Shown here piece after piece: positions 28,419-35,262 of a DNA stretch of 64,000 nucleotides (the first letter of the stretch is position 1; every line of letters begins with the position of its first letter). Both the position numbers and the translations under genes were made by a program. Source of the stretch: Flavobacterium sp. UBA6721 (GTDB taxonomy: Bacteria > Bacteroidota > Bacteroidia > Flavobacteriales > Flavobacteriaceae); NCBI GenBank assembly GCA_002454195.1, contig DKIJ01000004.1, positions 54,596-118,595 on the forward strand. The letters are read 5' to 3'. The notes beneath the pieces were generated by a model. That model was not told the DNA's origin and made no database searches. It saw only the letters and a program-made list of their open reading frames with translations.

Positions 28419-29450
28419 ATGAAAACATTAAAATCGATTACAGGAATTGCTTTGATGAGTATTTTTAGTTTAACGTCATGCCAAAGCGAAATTGAAGAAG
28501 TACAAGGGGATAACCCAAATACTGCAAACTCTACAGCAGCTACTAATCTTAAAAGAGTATCCATGTTTGATGGTTCATCTGATGATTTTTTAGATGATTC
28601 CTCATGCTCCTCTCTTGTTTTTCCATATAATGTTAAAATTAATGGTGTTCAAGTTAGTATTTCAAGTCAAGCTAGTTTGGAGACCGCATTATCAATTATA
28701 GGAGCAATTGATGATGATGCGGTGGAATTACAATTTCCTGTTAAAATTAAAATGAGTGATTATACAGTAGTTACTGTTAATAGTCAATCAGAATATGATG
28801 CAATTACTGATGATTGTAGTGAAGTTGAAGATGAAAGTGAAGATGCGATTTCGTCTATAAACATTAAATTCCCAATTACAATGTTATCTTTTGATTCTAC
28901 TTTGCAACAAACAGGAAGTGTGGTAATCAAATCAGAACAAGAATTGTATTTGTATATGAAGAATATGACTTCAACAGAACTTTTTTCAATACAGTACCCA
29001 ATAACTGTTACACTTTCAGGTAGTACAAGTCAAGTAATCAACTCTGAAGCTGAATTTAAGGCTGCAATTAATGCTGCTTTAGATATTAAATCAAAAATGG
29101 AAGTAGCAGAAGATAACAAAGAAAAATTAGAGGCTATTTTGGTTAATGGAGCTTTCAAAGTGAATTCATTTATCAACGCAGGTGTTGAATCAGCTAATAA
29201 TTATGTTAATTATACGATTGATTTTGCTAATGATTGGAAAATTAAATCTATGAATGCATTAACTACTTTTGCGTCGGGAACTTATTCCGTAACTTCAGAT
29301 GTTGATGTGTACGTAAACTTTGCTTATTCAGGAAGTACTAGCTTTAGTTTGTTAAACAAAGATTGGAAAGTAACTAGTTTTACAACTTCTACGATTACTT
29401 TACAAAGTAAAACAAACAGCGCTATAACTTTAGTATTAAAACAAATCTAA
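28419..29450 (+). CDS. repeat-containing surface lipoprotein of unknown function
   Basis: A 343-residue lipoprotein (signal 'IALMSIFSLTSC', Cys21). After an acidic linker, residues about 65-230 hold four related modules of some 35-45 residues with the pattern FP-x-hydrophobic-strand, then a Ser-x-x-hydrophobic-x-x-hydrophobic segment: 'FPYNVKINGVQVSISSQASL', 'FPVKIKMSDYTVVTVNSQSE', 'FPITMLSFDSTLQQTGSVVI' and 'YPITVTLSGSTSQVINSEAE'. The C-terminal 110 residues look like a separate beta domain. I do not recognise a named family. It diverges from the ECF sigma operon and precedes a metalloprotease gene by 66 bases. Confidence 0.75.
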   Translation: MKTLKSITGIALMSIFSLTSCQSEIEEVQGDNPNTANSTAATNLKRVSMFDGSSDDFLDDSSCSSLVFPYNVKINGVQVSISSQASLETALSIIGAIDDDAVELQFPVKIKMSDYTVVTVNSQSEYDAITDDCSEVEDESEDAISSINIKFPITMLSFDSTLQQTGSVVIKSEQELYLYMKNMTSTELFSIQYPITVTLSGSTSQVINSEAEFKAAINAALDIKSKMEVAEDNKEKLEAILVNGAFKVNSFINAGVESANNYVNYTIDFANDWKIKSMNALTTFASGTYSVTSDVDVYVNFAYSGSTSFSLLNKDWKVTSFTTSTITLQSKTNSAITLVLKQI

Positions 29451-29516
29451 GAGTTATTTAGACCCAAATTCATTTAATATTTCTATTTTCACATAGAAAA
29501 TACAAAAACAACGATA

Positions 29517-30263
29517 ATGAAGAAAATTTTTGCTACAGCCATCATCGCTTTCCTGTTGCTGACTTCTTGTTCTTCTAACGAGAATAATTCGAATACTAAG
29601 TCTAATAACAAAAAAGCTTTAGGAAGTTCAGCTCATGATTTATTATCAGAAGATAAATTTGATAGCATGGTTGTAGAGATTGTATATGTTCAAGGGTATG
29701 AGCCCACAGCTGCTTCAATCAATAATTTTCTTTCGTTTTTGAATAGTCGTGTGTATAAGTCCGGAGGAATTACAGTTAACAAAAGAGCAATTGCTTCTCC
29801 TGGTAATGAAAGTTATACAGATGCACAAGTTATAGTAATTGAGGATGCTAATAGAGTATACTACAATGAAGGTAGTCAATTAGCAGTTTGGGCATTTTTT
29901 GCAGATGCAAAATCCTCAAAAGATACCAACACTTCAGTTGTTTTAGGAACGGCTTATCGAAATACTTCTTTTGTGATTTATGAAAATACGATAAGAAAGT
30001 TGAGTACAGGAATTAATAAACCAAGTACAACCGTTTTAGAATCAACTGTGATACAACACGAATTTGGTCATATTTTAGGTTTGACTAATGTAGGTACAGC
30101 TTTGCAATCGGATCACGAAGATTCAAATCATAAAAGACATTGCATTAACTCAAGTTGTTTAATGTATTGGGAAGCAGAGTCAGGGAGTAATTTACTTGGA
30201 GGTACTATTCCACAACTTGATGGAGACTGTATTGCGGATCTTCGCGCAAACGGTGGTAAATAA
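29517..30263 (+). CDS. lipoprotein metzincin-like zinc metalloprotease
   Basis: A 248-residue lipoprotein (signal 'IIAFLLLTSC', Cys18) with a zinc-protease site 'HEFGHILGLTN' (181-191): HExxHxxGxx followed by Asn instead of the usual His/Asp, then further His/Asp residues in 'SDHEDSNHKRHC', and a Met-turn-like 'SCLMYWE' (213-219). Four cysteines near the site may form disulfides. It is predicted to be anchored outside the cytoplasm and to cut proteins, but the unusual third ligand leaves this open. It lies between the repeat lipoprotein and a barrel gene, 18 bases before the latter. Confidence 0.75.
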   Translation: MKKIFATAIIAFLLLTSCSSNENNSNTKSNNKKALGSSAHDLLSEDKFDSMVVEIVYVQGYEPTAASINNFLSFLNSRVYKSGGITVNKRAIASPGNESYTDAQVIVIEDANRVYYNEGSQLAVWAFFADAKSSKDTNTSVVLGTAYRNTSFVIYENTIRKLSTGINKPSTTVLESTVIQHEFGHILGLTNVGTALQSDHEDSNHKRHCINSSCLMYWEAESGSNLLGGTIPQLDGDCIADLRANGGK

Positions 30264-30281
30264 TTATAAATTTTAAAAAAA

Positions 30282-30860
30282 ATGAAAAATGTATATATAA
30301 TTGGATTGTTATTCGGTTTAATAGCAACTACAAAAGCTCAGGAGTTTGGATCTCAACAGTCGCACGTAGGTATAAAAGGCGGCTATAATTTGTCTTCGGT
30401 AAGTTTTGATGGCGATGGTGAGACTGACAAACGTAATGGTTTCCATGTTGGAGTATATGGCGAATCATTTTTAAATGATAGTTTTTCTATCCAACCCGAG
30501 TTGTTATTTTCACAACAAGGATATGAAATTACTAATAGTTCAGGCAAGTTCACCCAAAAATTAAATTATATCAATTTGCCATTAATGTTTAAAGCCTATC
30601 CTTCTCAAAACTTTTTCTTAGAAGTAGGGCCACAAATAGGTGTAGCAATTACTCATAAAGAGGTTTACGACGGAATATTTAGTAGTACTGAAGAGTTTCA
30701 ACCAGATAGTTTTGATTGGGGGATGAACTTTGGTGCTGGAATTAAAACCGACTCAGGAATTAGTTTAGGGGTGCGATACCATCTTGGTTTAGGTGATTTA
30801 TATGATGAACAAAAAGCTCAAAATAGAGTTTGGATGTTTTCTTTAGGATTTGATATGTAA
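30282..30860 (+). CDS. outer-membrane beta-barrel protein (PorT-like family)
   Basis: A 192-residue protein with a cleavable signal ('YIIGLLFGLIATTKAQ') and about eight amphipathic strands: 'VGIKGGYNLSSVSFDG', 'GFHVGVYGESFLNDSFSIQP', 'NYINLPLMFKAYPSQNFFLE' and 'MNFGAGIKTDSGISLGVRYH', ending 'FSLGFDM'. This is the common Bacteroidota 'outer membrane protein beta-barrel' (PorT-like) fold. It is the last gene of a likely three-gene unit with the repeat lipoprotein and the metzincin, all envelope proteins. No specific role can be assigned. Confidence 0.82.
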   Translation: MKNVYIIGLLFGLIATTKAQEFGSQQSHVGIKGGYNLSSVSFDGDGETDKRNGFHVGVYGESFLNDSFSIQPELLFSQQGYEITNSSGKFTQKLNYINLPLMFKAYPSQNFFLEVGPQIGVAITHKEVYDGIFSSTEEFQPDSFDWGMNFGAGIKTDSGISLGVRYHLGLGDLYDEQKAQNRVWMFSLGFDM

Positions 30861-30888
30861 GCCCCCACAATCTATCATTCGATCATTT

Positions 30889-30931
30889 AAAAAAAGCTTA
30901 GTCGAAATATCTTTCTAGACTAAGCTTTTTT
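30889..30931. terminator. bidirectional terminator
   Basis: AAAAAAAGCTTAGTC (30889-30903) pairs with GACTAAGCTTTTTT (30918-30931). It lies between convergent genes and can serve both. Confidence 0.9.
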
Positions 30932-30934
30932 CTT

Positions 30935-31807
30935 TTATGATTTTTTATGTTTCCATCTTTTGTGAGTCCAGAAATAATATTCAGGAGCTTCGTAAATTTG
31001 TTTTTCTACTTCCTTGATATAGCGGTGAATGATTTCGTAATTAGGTAGTGATTTAGGTTCGTCTGTTATTGGGATTAAAGTAGCTTCATAATAGCCTCTT
31101 TTTACTTTTCTTACTTTGGCAAAAACAACATTTAGATTGTATTTTTTTGATAATAATTCAGGACCAATGTGAACTGGGGTTTCAATACCCATGAAACTTT
31201 CCCAATGTGCAATTTGTGCAGTTTTAGGAGATTGGTCACTAACCATTCCGTACAAAGACAAGATACCTTTTCGTTGATTATTAGCCATTAAAGGTATGGT
31301 TTTGATAGTAGATACTAATTCTGTTTTGTATTCAGAGCGTATGTCTTTAACGAGTTTGTCAAAATAACGATTAGCAATTTCTTTATACACTCCTACACCT
31401 TGATAAGATGATTTAAGATTTATGGCAATTAACCATTCCCAACTAGCATAATGTGAAGCTAAAACCATTATACTACGGTTTTTAGCTTCAAATTCTTCTA
31501 AAAGTTCAAGATTGGTAATTTTAAATCTTTTCTGCATTTCTTCGGATGAAATGGTCATTGTTTTGACCATTTCCATAAATAAATCACAAAAATGATGGTA
31601 AAATTTCTTTTCAATTTGCAATCGCTCTTTATCCGTAAGATTTGGGAAAGTCATTTTCAGATTTTCTTTTACCGTTTTTTTACGATAACCTATCACATAA
31701 TAAACCACTAAATAAATAAGGTCAGAAATCAAATAAAAAATTCTGAAGGGTAATATGGATATGAACCAAAGAAATGGGTAAGCGATTATAAAAGCTAAAA
31801 ATTGCAT
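30935..31807 (-). CDS. lipid A biosynthesis-type lysophospholipid acyltransferase
   Basis: Inner-membrane acyltransferase of the LpxL/HtrB family, which transfers an acyl chain to lipid A or a related lipid. The 290-residue form begins MQFLAFIIAYPFLWFISIL, a membrane anchor. It carries the acyltransferase motif 'VLASHYASWEWL' (HxxxxE-like: H, then E), 'GVYKEIANRYFDKLV' and 'SDQSPKTAQIAHWESFMG'. I place the start at 31807 because a TAnnTTTG element lies 18 bases upstream; a longer start at 31882 would precede it. Single gene, divergent from the rhomboid gene. Confidence 0.85.
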   Translation of the reverse strand: MQFLAFIIAYPFLWFISILPFRIFYLISDLIYLVVYYVIGYRKKTVKENLKMTFPNLTDKERLQIEKKFYHHFCDLFMEMVKTMTISSEEMQKRFKITNLELLEEFEAKNRSIMVLASHYASWEWLIAINLKSSYQGVGVYKEIANRYFDKLVKDIRSEYKTELVSTIKTIPLMANNQRKGILSLYGMVSDQSPKTAQIAHWESFMGIETPVHIGPELLSKKYNLNVVFAKVRKVKRGYYEATLIPITDEPKSLPNYEIIHRYIKEVEKQIYEAPEYYFWTHKRWKHKKS

Positions 31808-31825
31808 GCCGATATTTTTATGGAG

Positions 31826-31833
31826 CAAATATA
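31826..31833 (-). promoter_or_regulatory. -7 element for the acyltransferase gene
   Basis: TATATTTG on the minus strand fits TAnnTTTG and lies 18 bases before ATG 31807. No TTG box is obvious. Confidence 0.45.
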
Positions 31834-31924
31834 AGTTAAAAATGAATAACCATAATAAAGTGTCTCTTGTTAGACCTTGCAACTATAGTAATTCTTATAT
31901 TTACCCTACTAATAAAAATTTAAT

Positions 31925-32563
31925 ATGAATACATTTTTGATTGCCATAATACTAGCCAATGTCCTCTTTAGTTACAAAGGTTTTAATGACTATTCTTTTT
32001 TTAGAAAATATGAATTTCACGTAGGAAGTATTCGATCAGGTGAACAACTCCGAATGTTAACTTCAGGATTTCTCCATGCCGATTTAGGTCATTTGATCTT
32101 TAATATGATAACGCTTTATTTTTTTGCTCCAGTTGTAAGTGCTTATTTGGGCAATTTGATGTTTGTGATTATCTATTTCTCGAGTTTAATTTTTGGAAGT
32201 TTGCTCACATTGGCTATTCATAAAAACGAATATAATTATAGAGCAATTGGAGCTTCTGGAGCTGTTACAGGTGTTTTGTATTCGGCAATTTTATTAGAGC
32301 CAGATATGATGTTAGGTATCTTTTTTATCATTCCAATGCCAGCTTATGTATTTGGAATTTTGTATTTATTATATTCGATTTATGGAATGCGTGCAAAGAA
32401 TGATGGAATAGGACATACGGCTCATTTTGGAGGAGCTATAGGTGGCTATTTGATTACCTTATTATTTTATCCAAATTTAATTGTTTTACATCCTTTGATG
32501 GTCAGTTTGTTAGCCATTCCTATTGTAATTCTTTTTATTTTAATAAAATTAAAGAAGCTTTAG
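31925..32563 (+). CDS. rhomboid family intramembrane serine protease
   Basis: A 212-residue polytopic protein with the Ser-His dyad of rhomboids: 'GASGAVTG' (109-116, Ser111) and 'HTAHFGGAIGG' (His167). The loop 'GEQLRMLTSGFLHADLGHLIFNM' region (ends GEQLR and LIFNM) supplies the conserved His and Asn of helix 2. Six hydrophobic helices fit a minimal rhomboid. It cuts membrane proteins; substrates are unknown. It is followed by the SIMPL gene after 48 bases on the same strand. Confidence 0.93.
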   Translation: MNTFLIAIILANVLFSYKGFNDYSFFRKYEFHVGSIRSGEQLRMLTSGFLHADLGHLIFNMITLYFFAPVVSAYLGNLMFVIIYFSSLIFGSLLTLAIHKNEYNYRAIGASGAVTGVLYSAILLEPDMMLGIFFIIPMPAYVFGILYLLYSIYGMRAKNDGIGHTAHFGGAIGGYLITLLFYPNLIVLHPLMVSLLAIPIVILFILIKLKKL

Positions 32564-32611
32564 TGGCACAACTTTTGACTATCATTTAGAAAATTTAAAA
32601 AAGATATAAAA

Positions 32612-33304
32612 ATGAAAAGAACAATAGTAGTACTAGCAGTTATGTTTATGACTTTGTCTTATGGACAAGAAATAAAACAAATTCCTCAAATAGCAGTTTC
32701 GGGTGAAGGAAAAGTAAAAGTTATTCCAGATGAAGCCTTAATTACGGTTTCAGTTGAGACCAGAGGAAATGTAGCCAAAGAGGTTAAAAAGGAAAATGAT
32801 ACTAAAATTGAAGCGGTTTTAAAGCTTATCAAAAAAATGAATTTTGCCCCAACCGATTTTAGAACACAACGTGTAAATCTAAATCCGCAATATGATTATG
32901 AAAAAAAGAAAACGACTTATAATGCTACTCAAACTATTGAAATCACAGTTAGAGATTTAAATAAATACGATGAATTAATGGAAGGTTTGGTAAATCAGGG
33001 CGTAAATCGAATTGATAATGTAGTATTTCAGTCGTCTAAACTAGCACAATATGAATCAGAAGCTAGAAAATTAGCCATGAAAGAAGCTAAGCATAAAGCT
33101 GAAGATTATGTTTCAGTTTTAGGACAAAAAGTAGGCAAAGCAATGTCTATTACAGATAATACACAAAGTTATAATCCACAACCTGTTTTTGCTCGATTTA
33201 AAACAATCGGAGCTATGGAAAGCGATGCAGCCCCAAGAGGAACATTAGCTGCAGGAGAAATTACTATAGTTTCTAATGTGAGTGTTAATTTTATATTGGA
33301 GTAA
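32612..33304 (+). CDS. SIMPL (DUF541) domain exported protein
   Basis: A 230-residue periplasmic protein with a signal peptide ('VVLAVMFMTLSYGQ') and one SIMPL/DUF541 domain: 'AVSGEGKVKVIPDEALITVS', 'YNATQTIEITVRDLNKYDEL', 'VNRIDNVVFQSSKLAQYESE' and 'AGEITIVSNVSVNFILE'. Members form oligomers and have been linked to oxidative stress and cell-surface functions, but no enzymatic role is established. It is likely co-transcribed with the rhomboid gene and ends at a terminator. Confidence 0.92.
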   Translation: MKRTIVVLAVMFMTLSYGQEIKQIPQIAVSGEGKVKVIPDEALITVSVETRGNVAKEVKKENDTKIEAVLKLIKKMNFAPTDFRTQRVNLNPQYDYEKKKTTYNATQTIEITVRDLNKYDELMEGLVNQGVNRIDNVVFQSSKLAQYESEARKLAMKEAKHKAEDYVSVLGQKVGKAMSITDNTQSYNPQPVFARFKTIGAMESDAAPRGTLAAGEITIVSNVSVNFILE

Positions 33305-33321
33305 ACCTTGGTATACAAAGT

Positions 33322-33355
33322 AAAAAGCCAGTAAATTATTTTTTACTGGCTTTTT
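33322..33355. terminator. bidirectional terminator
   Basis: AAAAAGCCAGTAAA pairs with TTTACTGGCTTTTT. It lies between the convergent SIMPL and KTSC genes. Confidence 0.9.
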
Positions 33356-33376
33356 TATTGGTGTAGATTAATTTAA

Positions 33377-33817
33377 TTAATCTTGATTAGTAACTTTTCT
33401 GTATGGAAATGCGTTAAAAATATGTCTTTTAGCAAATCTTGCTGGAGAGTCAGCATTTACCATTTTGATGTAAGTTGCTTTAGGAACACTAATGTATTCA
33501 TAAACGCTACCGTTAGAGAAATTTACAATTAATCTTGCTTCTTCAAACTTGTAATCAGTAACTGTAGCTGTAGCAATTGTTTCTTGATATTCAGGTAAAT
33601 TAGCTTTGATAGTTTCAGGATTAATACTTACTAAAAAGTGGTAAGCTTCAATGATTTTTTTACTATTCTCTTCAGCAGCTTTCAAACCAGCTTCATCTCC
33701 TTGAAATTTATCTGGATGTGATTCTTTCATCGCATTACGATAAATGGTTTTCAATTCTTTTAGCTGCACAGTTTTATCAACATTTAAAAGCTTACGGTAT
33801 TCAACTATTTTTTTCAT
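33377..33817 (-). CDS. J-domain protein with C-terminal KTSC domain
   Basis: A 146-residue cytoplasmic protein. Residues 1-65 resemble a J domain with the Hsp70-stimulating HPD at 34-36 ('KESHPDKFQGDE'). The rest is a KTSC domain ('EARLIVNFSNGSVYEYISVP', 'ADSPARFAKRHIFNAFPYRK'). It probably acts as a co-chaperone; the KTSC part is seen next to RNA- and protein-handling genes, but its role is not known. A -7 element TACCTTTG lies about 70 bases upstream (33889-33896). Confidence 0.9.
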   Translation of the reverse strand: MKKIVEYRKLLNVDKTVQLKELKTIYRNAMKESHPDKFQGDEAGLKAAEENSKKIIEAYHFLVSINPETIKANLPEYQETIATATVTDYKFEEARLIVNFSNGSVYEYISVPKATYIKMVNADSPARFAKRHIFNAFPYRKVTNQD

Positions 33818-33888
33818 AAATTTAGGTAACTACTTGTCTATTAGTTAGAAAGCAATTATGTTTACTTTCCATGTCGACAATTTTTTTG

Positions 33889-33896
33889 CAAAGGTA
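33889..33896 (-). promoter_or_regulatory. -7 element for the KTSC gene
   Basis: TACCTTTG on the minus strand matches TAnnTTTG. It gives a leader of about 65 bases before ATG 33817. No TTG box was seen at the right distance. Confidence 0.4.
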
Positions 33897-33981
33897 CACT
33901 TTTTTTTAAGTTTTCACTTTATGATTAAAAAAAAACAAAAAAAAGTTTTTTAGCAGTTAAAATGCAGATTATCAGTATTTA

Positions 33982-34227
33982 TTATTCTGGTTTGTTATTT
34001 GCTTTATCGAAGTTTTTAGACTTTTTAGGATACTTTTTGAAACTAATATCACTTGGGTTTTCTATAACCGATTTTATAGTAATCCAATCACCAATGCTAA
34101 ATTTAGTCTGAACTATTTTATAATCTAGTATGTATTCTCCACAAAAAAAGTTGTTGTTTTCATCTTGTTCAATAACTCCTGTAAATATTCCTTTTTGCAA
34201 CATTTTTTCTTCTGAAGATTTAGTCAT
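33982..34227 (-). CDS. small hypothetical protein (81 aa)
   Basis: An 81-residue protein with a compact N-terminal beta-rich part ('GIFTGVIEQDENNNFFCGEY', 'FSIGDWITIKSVIE') and a lysine-rich tail. I recognise no family. Translation may begin at ATG codon 9 (MLQKGIF). A TAACTTTG element at 34251-34258 on the minus strand is well placed as its promoter and supports a real gene. It diverges from the 186-residue gene at 34313. Confidence 0.55.
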   Translation of the reverse strand: MTKSSEEKMLQKGIFTGVIEQDENNNFFCGEYILDYKIVQTKFSIGDWITIKSVIENPSDISFKKYPKKSKNFDKANNKPE

Positions 34228-34250
34228 CCTATTTTTTTTAAAAATTTAGG

Positions 34251-34307
34251 CAAAGTTAATCATTTAATCTTGGCTTTAGGCTGTTTTGAGCAATCTAAGT
34301 ATCTTTG
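34251..34307. promoter_or_regulatory. divergent promoter region
   Basis: TAACTTTG on the minus strand (34251-34258) points at the 81-residue gene, and TATCTTTG on the plus strand (34300-34307) points at the gene at 34313. The second element excludes a TTG start at 34286. Confidence 0.5.
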
Positions 34308-34312
34308 CAATT

Positions 34313-34873
34313 ATGCAAAAAGATTATAAACCACATCCCAATTCATTTAAAAATACCTTTTGTATTTTTGATGAAGTACTTCCGGAGGCTATAAATGGAT
34401 TGAAAAAACAATTTGAAAGTAAATCGGGGAGTAGTTATTACTATTCAAAGGTAGGCATGTATCGAGTTTCAAATCATTGGGGACGATTAGCTAATAGCAA
34501 GTGGCGATTGATTCCTCTGGAACCTGAAACGGCTAGTAAAATTAAAATAGGATTTGCAAAATGGGATTGTTTTTATCCGGACAATAACACAGATAAATTG
34601 TACTATTTAGAGATGGATTATGTTAAAAATACAGTCAGTTATCAGCATAAATTAAATCCTAACTATAATCAAAAAAAGCTGTTAAGAACCAGTCAGGAAA
34701 CTACTAAAAGAATTAAGCAAGTTCGAAATATTATAGAACTTACTTCTTGGGCAAATCATTTTGAATGTGACGACATAACACTTTTACGATCTTTAATTAT
34801 TGAAGAATTAATTAATAGCAATAAAAGTTTAGATTGTATTAAACGTGAGGTTGCTGAGAAACTTTCTAATTAA
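34313..34873 (+). CDS. conserved-looking hypothetical protein (186 aa)
   Basis: A 186-residue soluble protein without signal peptide or membrane segments. Visible stretches are 'YYSKVGMYRVSNHWGRLANS', 'IGFAKWDCFYPDNN' and 'RQVRNIIELTSWANHF'-like text ('KQVRNIIELTSWANHFECDD'). Aromatic- and His/Trp-rich segments near residues 50-60 hint at a binding site, but I recognise no family. The start at 34313 is set by the -7 element just upstream. Its stop codon overlaps the end of the converging response regulator gene by four bases. Confidence 0.65.
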   Translation: MQKDYKPHPNSFKNTFCIFDEVLPEAINGLKKQFESKSGSSYYYSKVGMYRVSNHWGRLANSKWRLIPLEPETASKIKIGFAKWDCFYPDNNTDKLYYLEMDYVKNTVSYQHKLNPNYNQKKLLRTSQETTKRIKQVRNIIELTSWANHFECDDITLLRSLIIEELINSNKSLDCIKREVAEKLSN

Positions 34874-35262
34874 GTAGTTGTGATTTTTTTTAAATCTTCT
34901 AGACTAATTGGTTTGCACATATAACCTAAAATATTAGGATTGTTTTTTGCCCTTTCTCTATCTTCAATTGCAATTGAGGAGCTTGAAATATAGATGTTGA
35001 GTTTTGAGTTAATTTGTTCTTTTAAATGCGCAATTTCATCCATAAATCCCCAACCATCCAGTACAGGCATTTCGATATCTAAGAGTATGATATCGGGAAA
35101 TGGTTCATTACTACTTATATTTTTTTTTAATGATTCAATAGCTTCTTTTCCATTGTTATAGGATTGAATGATTGTAAACAAATCAGATTTGATTACAACT
35201 TTTTTCATGATGATTTGGTAGATAGGGTCATCATCTATGATCCAAATTTTTTTTCCAATCAT
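34870..35262 (-). CDS. stand-alone response regulator receiver protein
   Basis: A 130-residue receiver domain with nothing attached. The acidic pocket is Asp10-Asp12 ('WIIDDDPIY'), the phosphorylation site is Asp62 ('PDIILLDIEMPVLDGW') and the conserved Lys is in 'MCKPIS'. With no output domain it must act by protein contact or in a phosphorelay. Its start overlaps the end of the histidine kinase gene by four bases (ATGA), so the kinase is its likely phosphate donor. Confidence 0.93.
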   Translation of the reverse strand: MIGKKIWIIDDDPIYQIIMKKVVIKSDLFTIIQSYNNGKEAIESLKKNISSNEPFPDIILLDIEMPVLDGWGFMDEIAHLKEQINSKLNIYISSSSIAIEDRERAKNNPNILGYMCKPISLEDLKKITTT

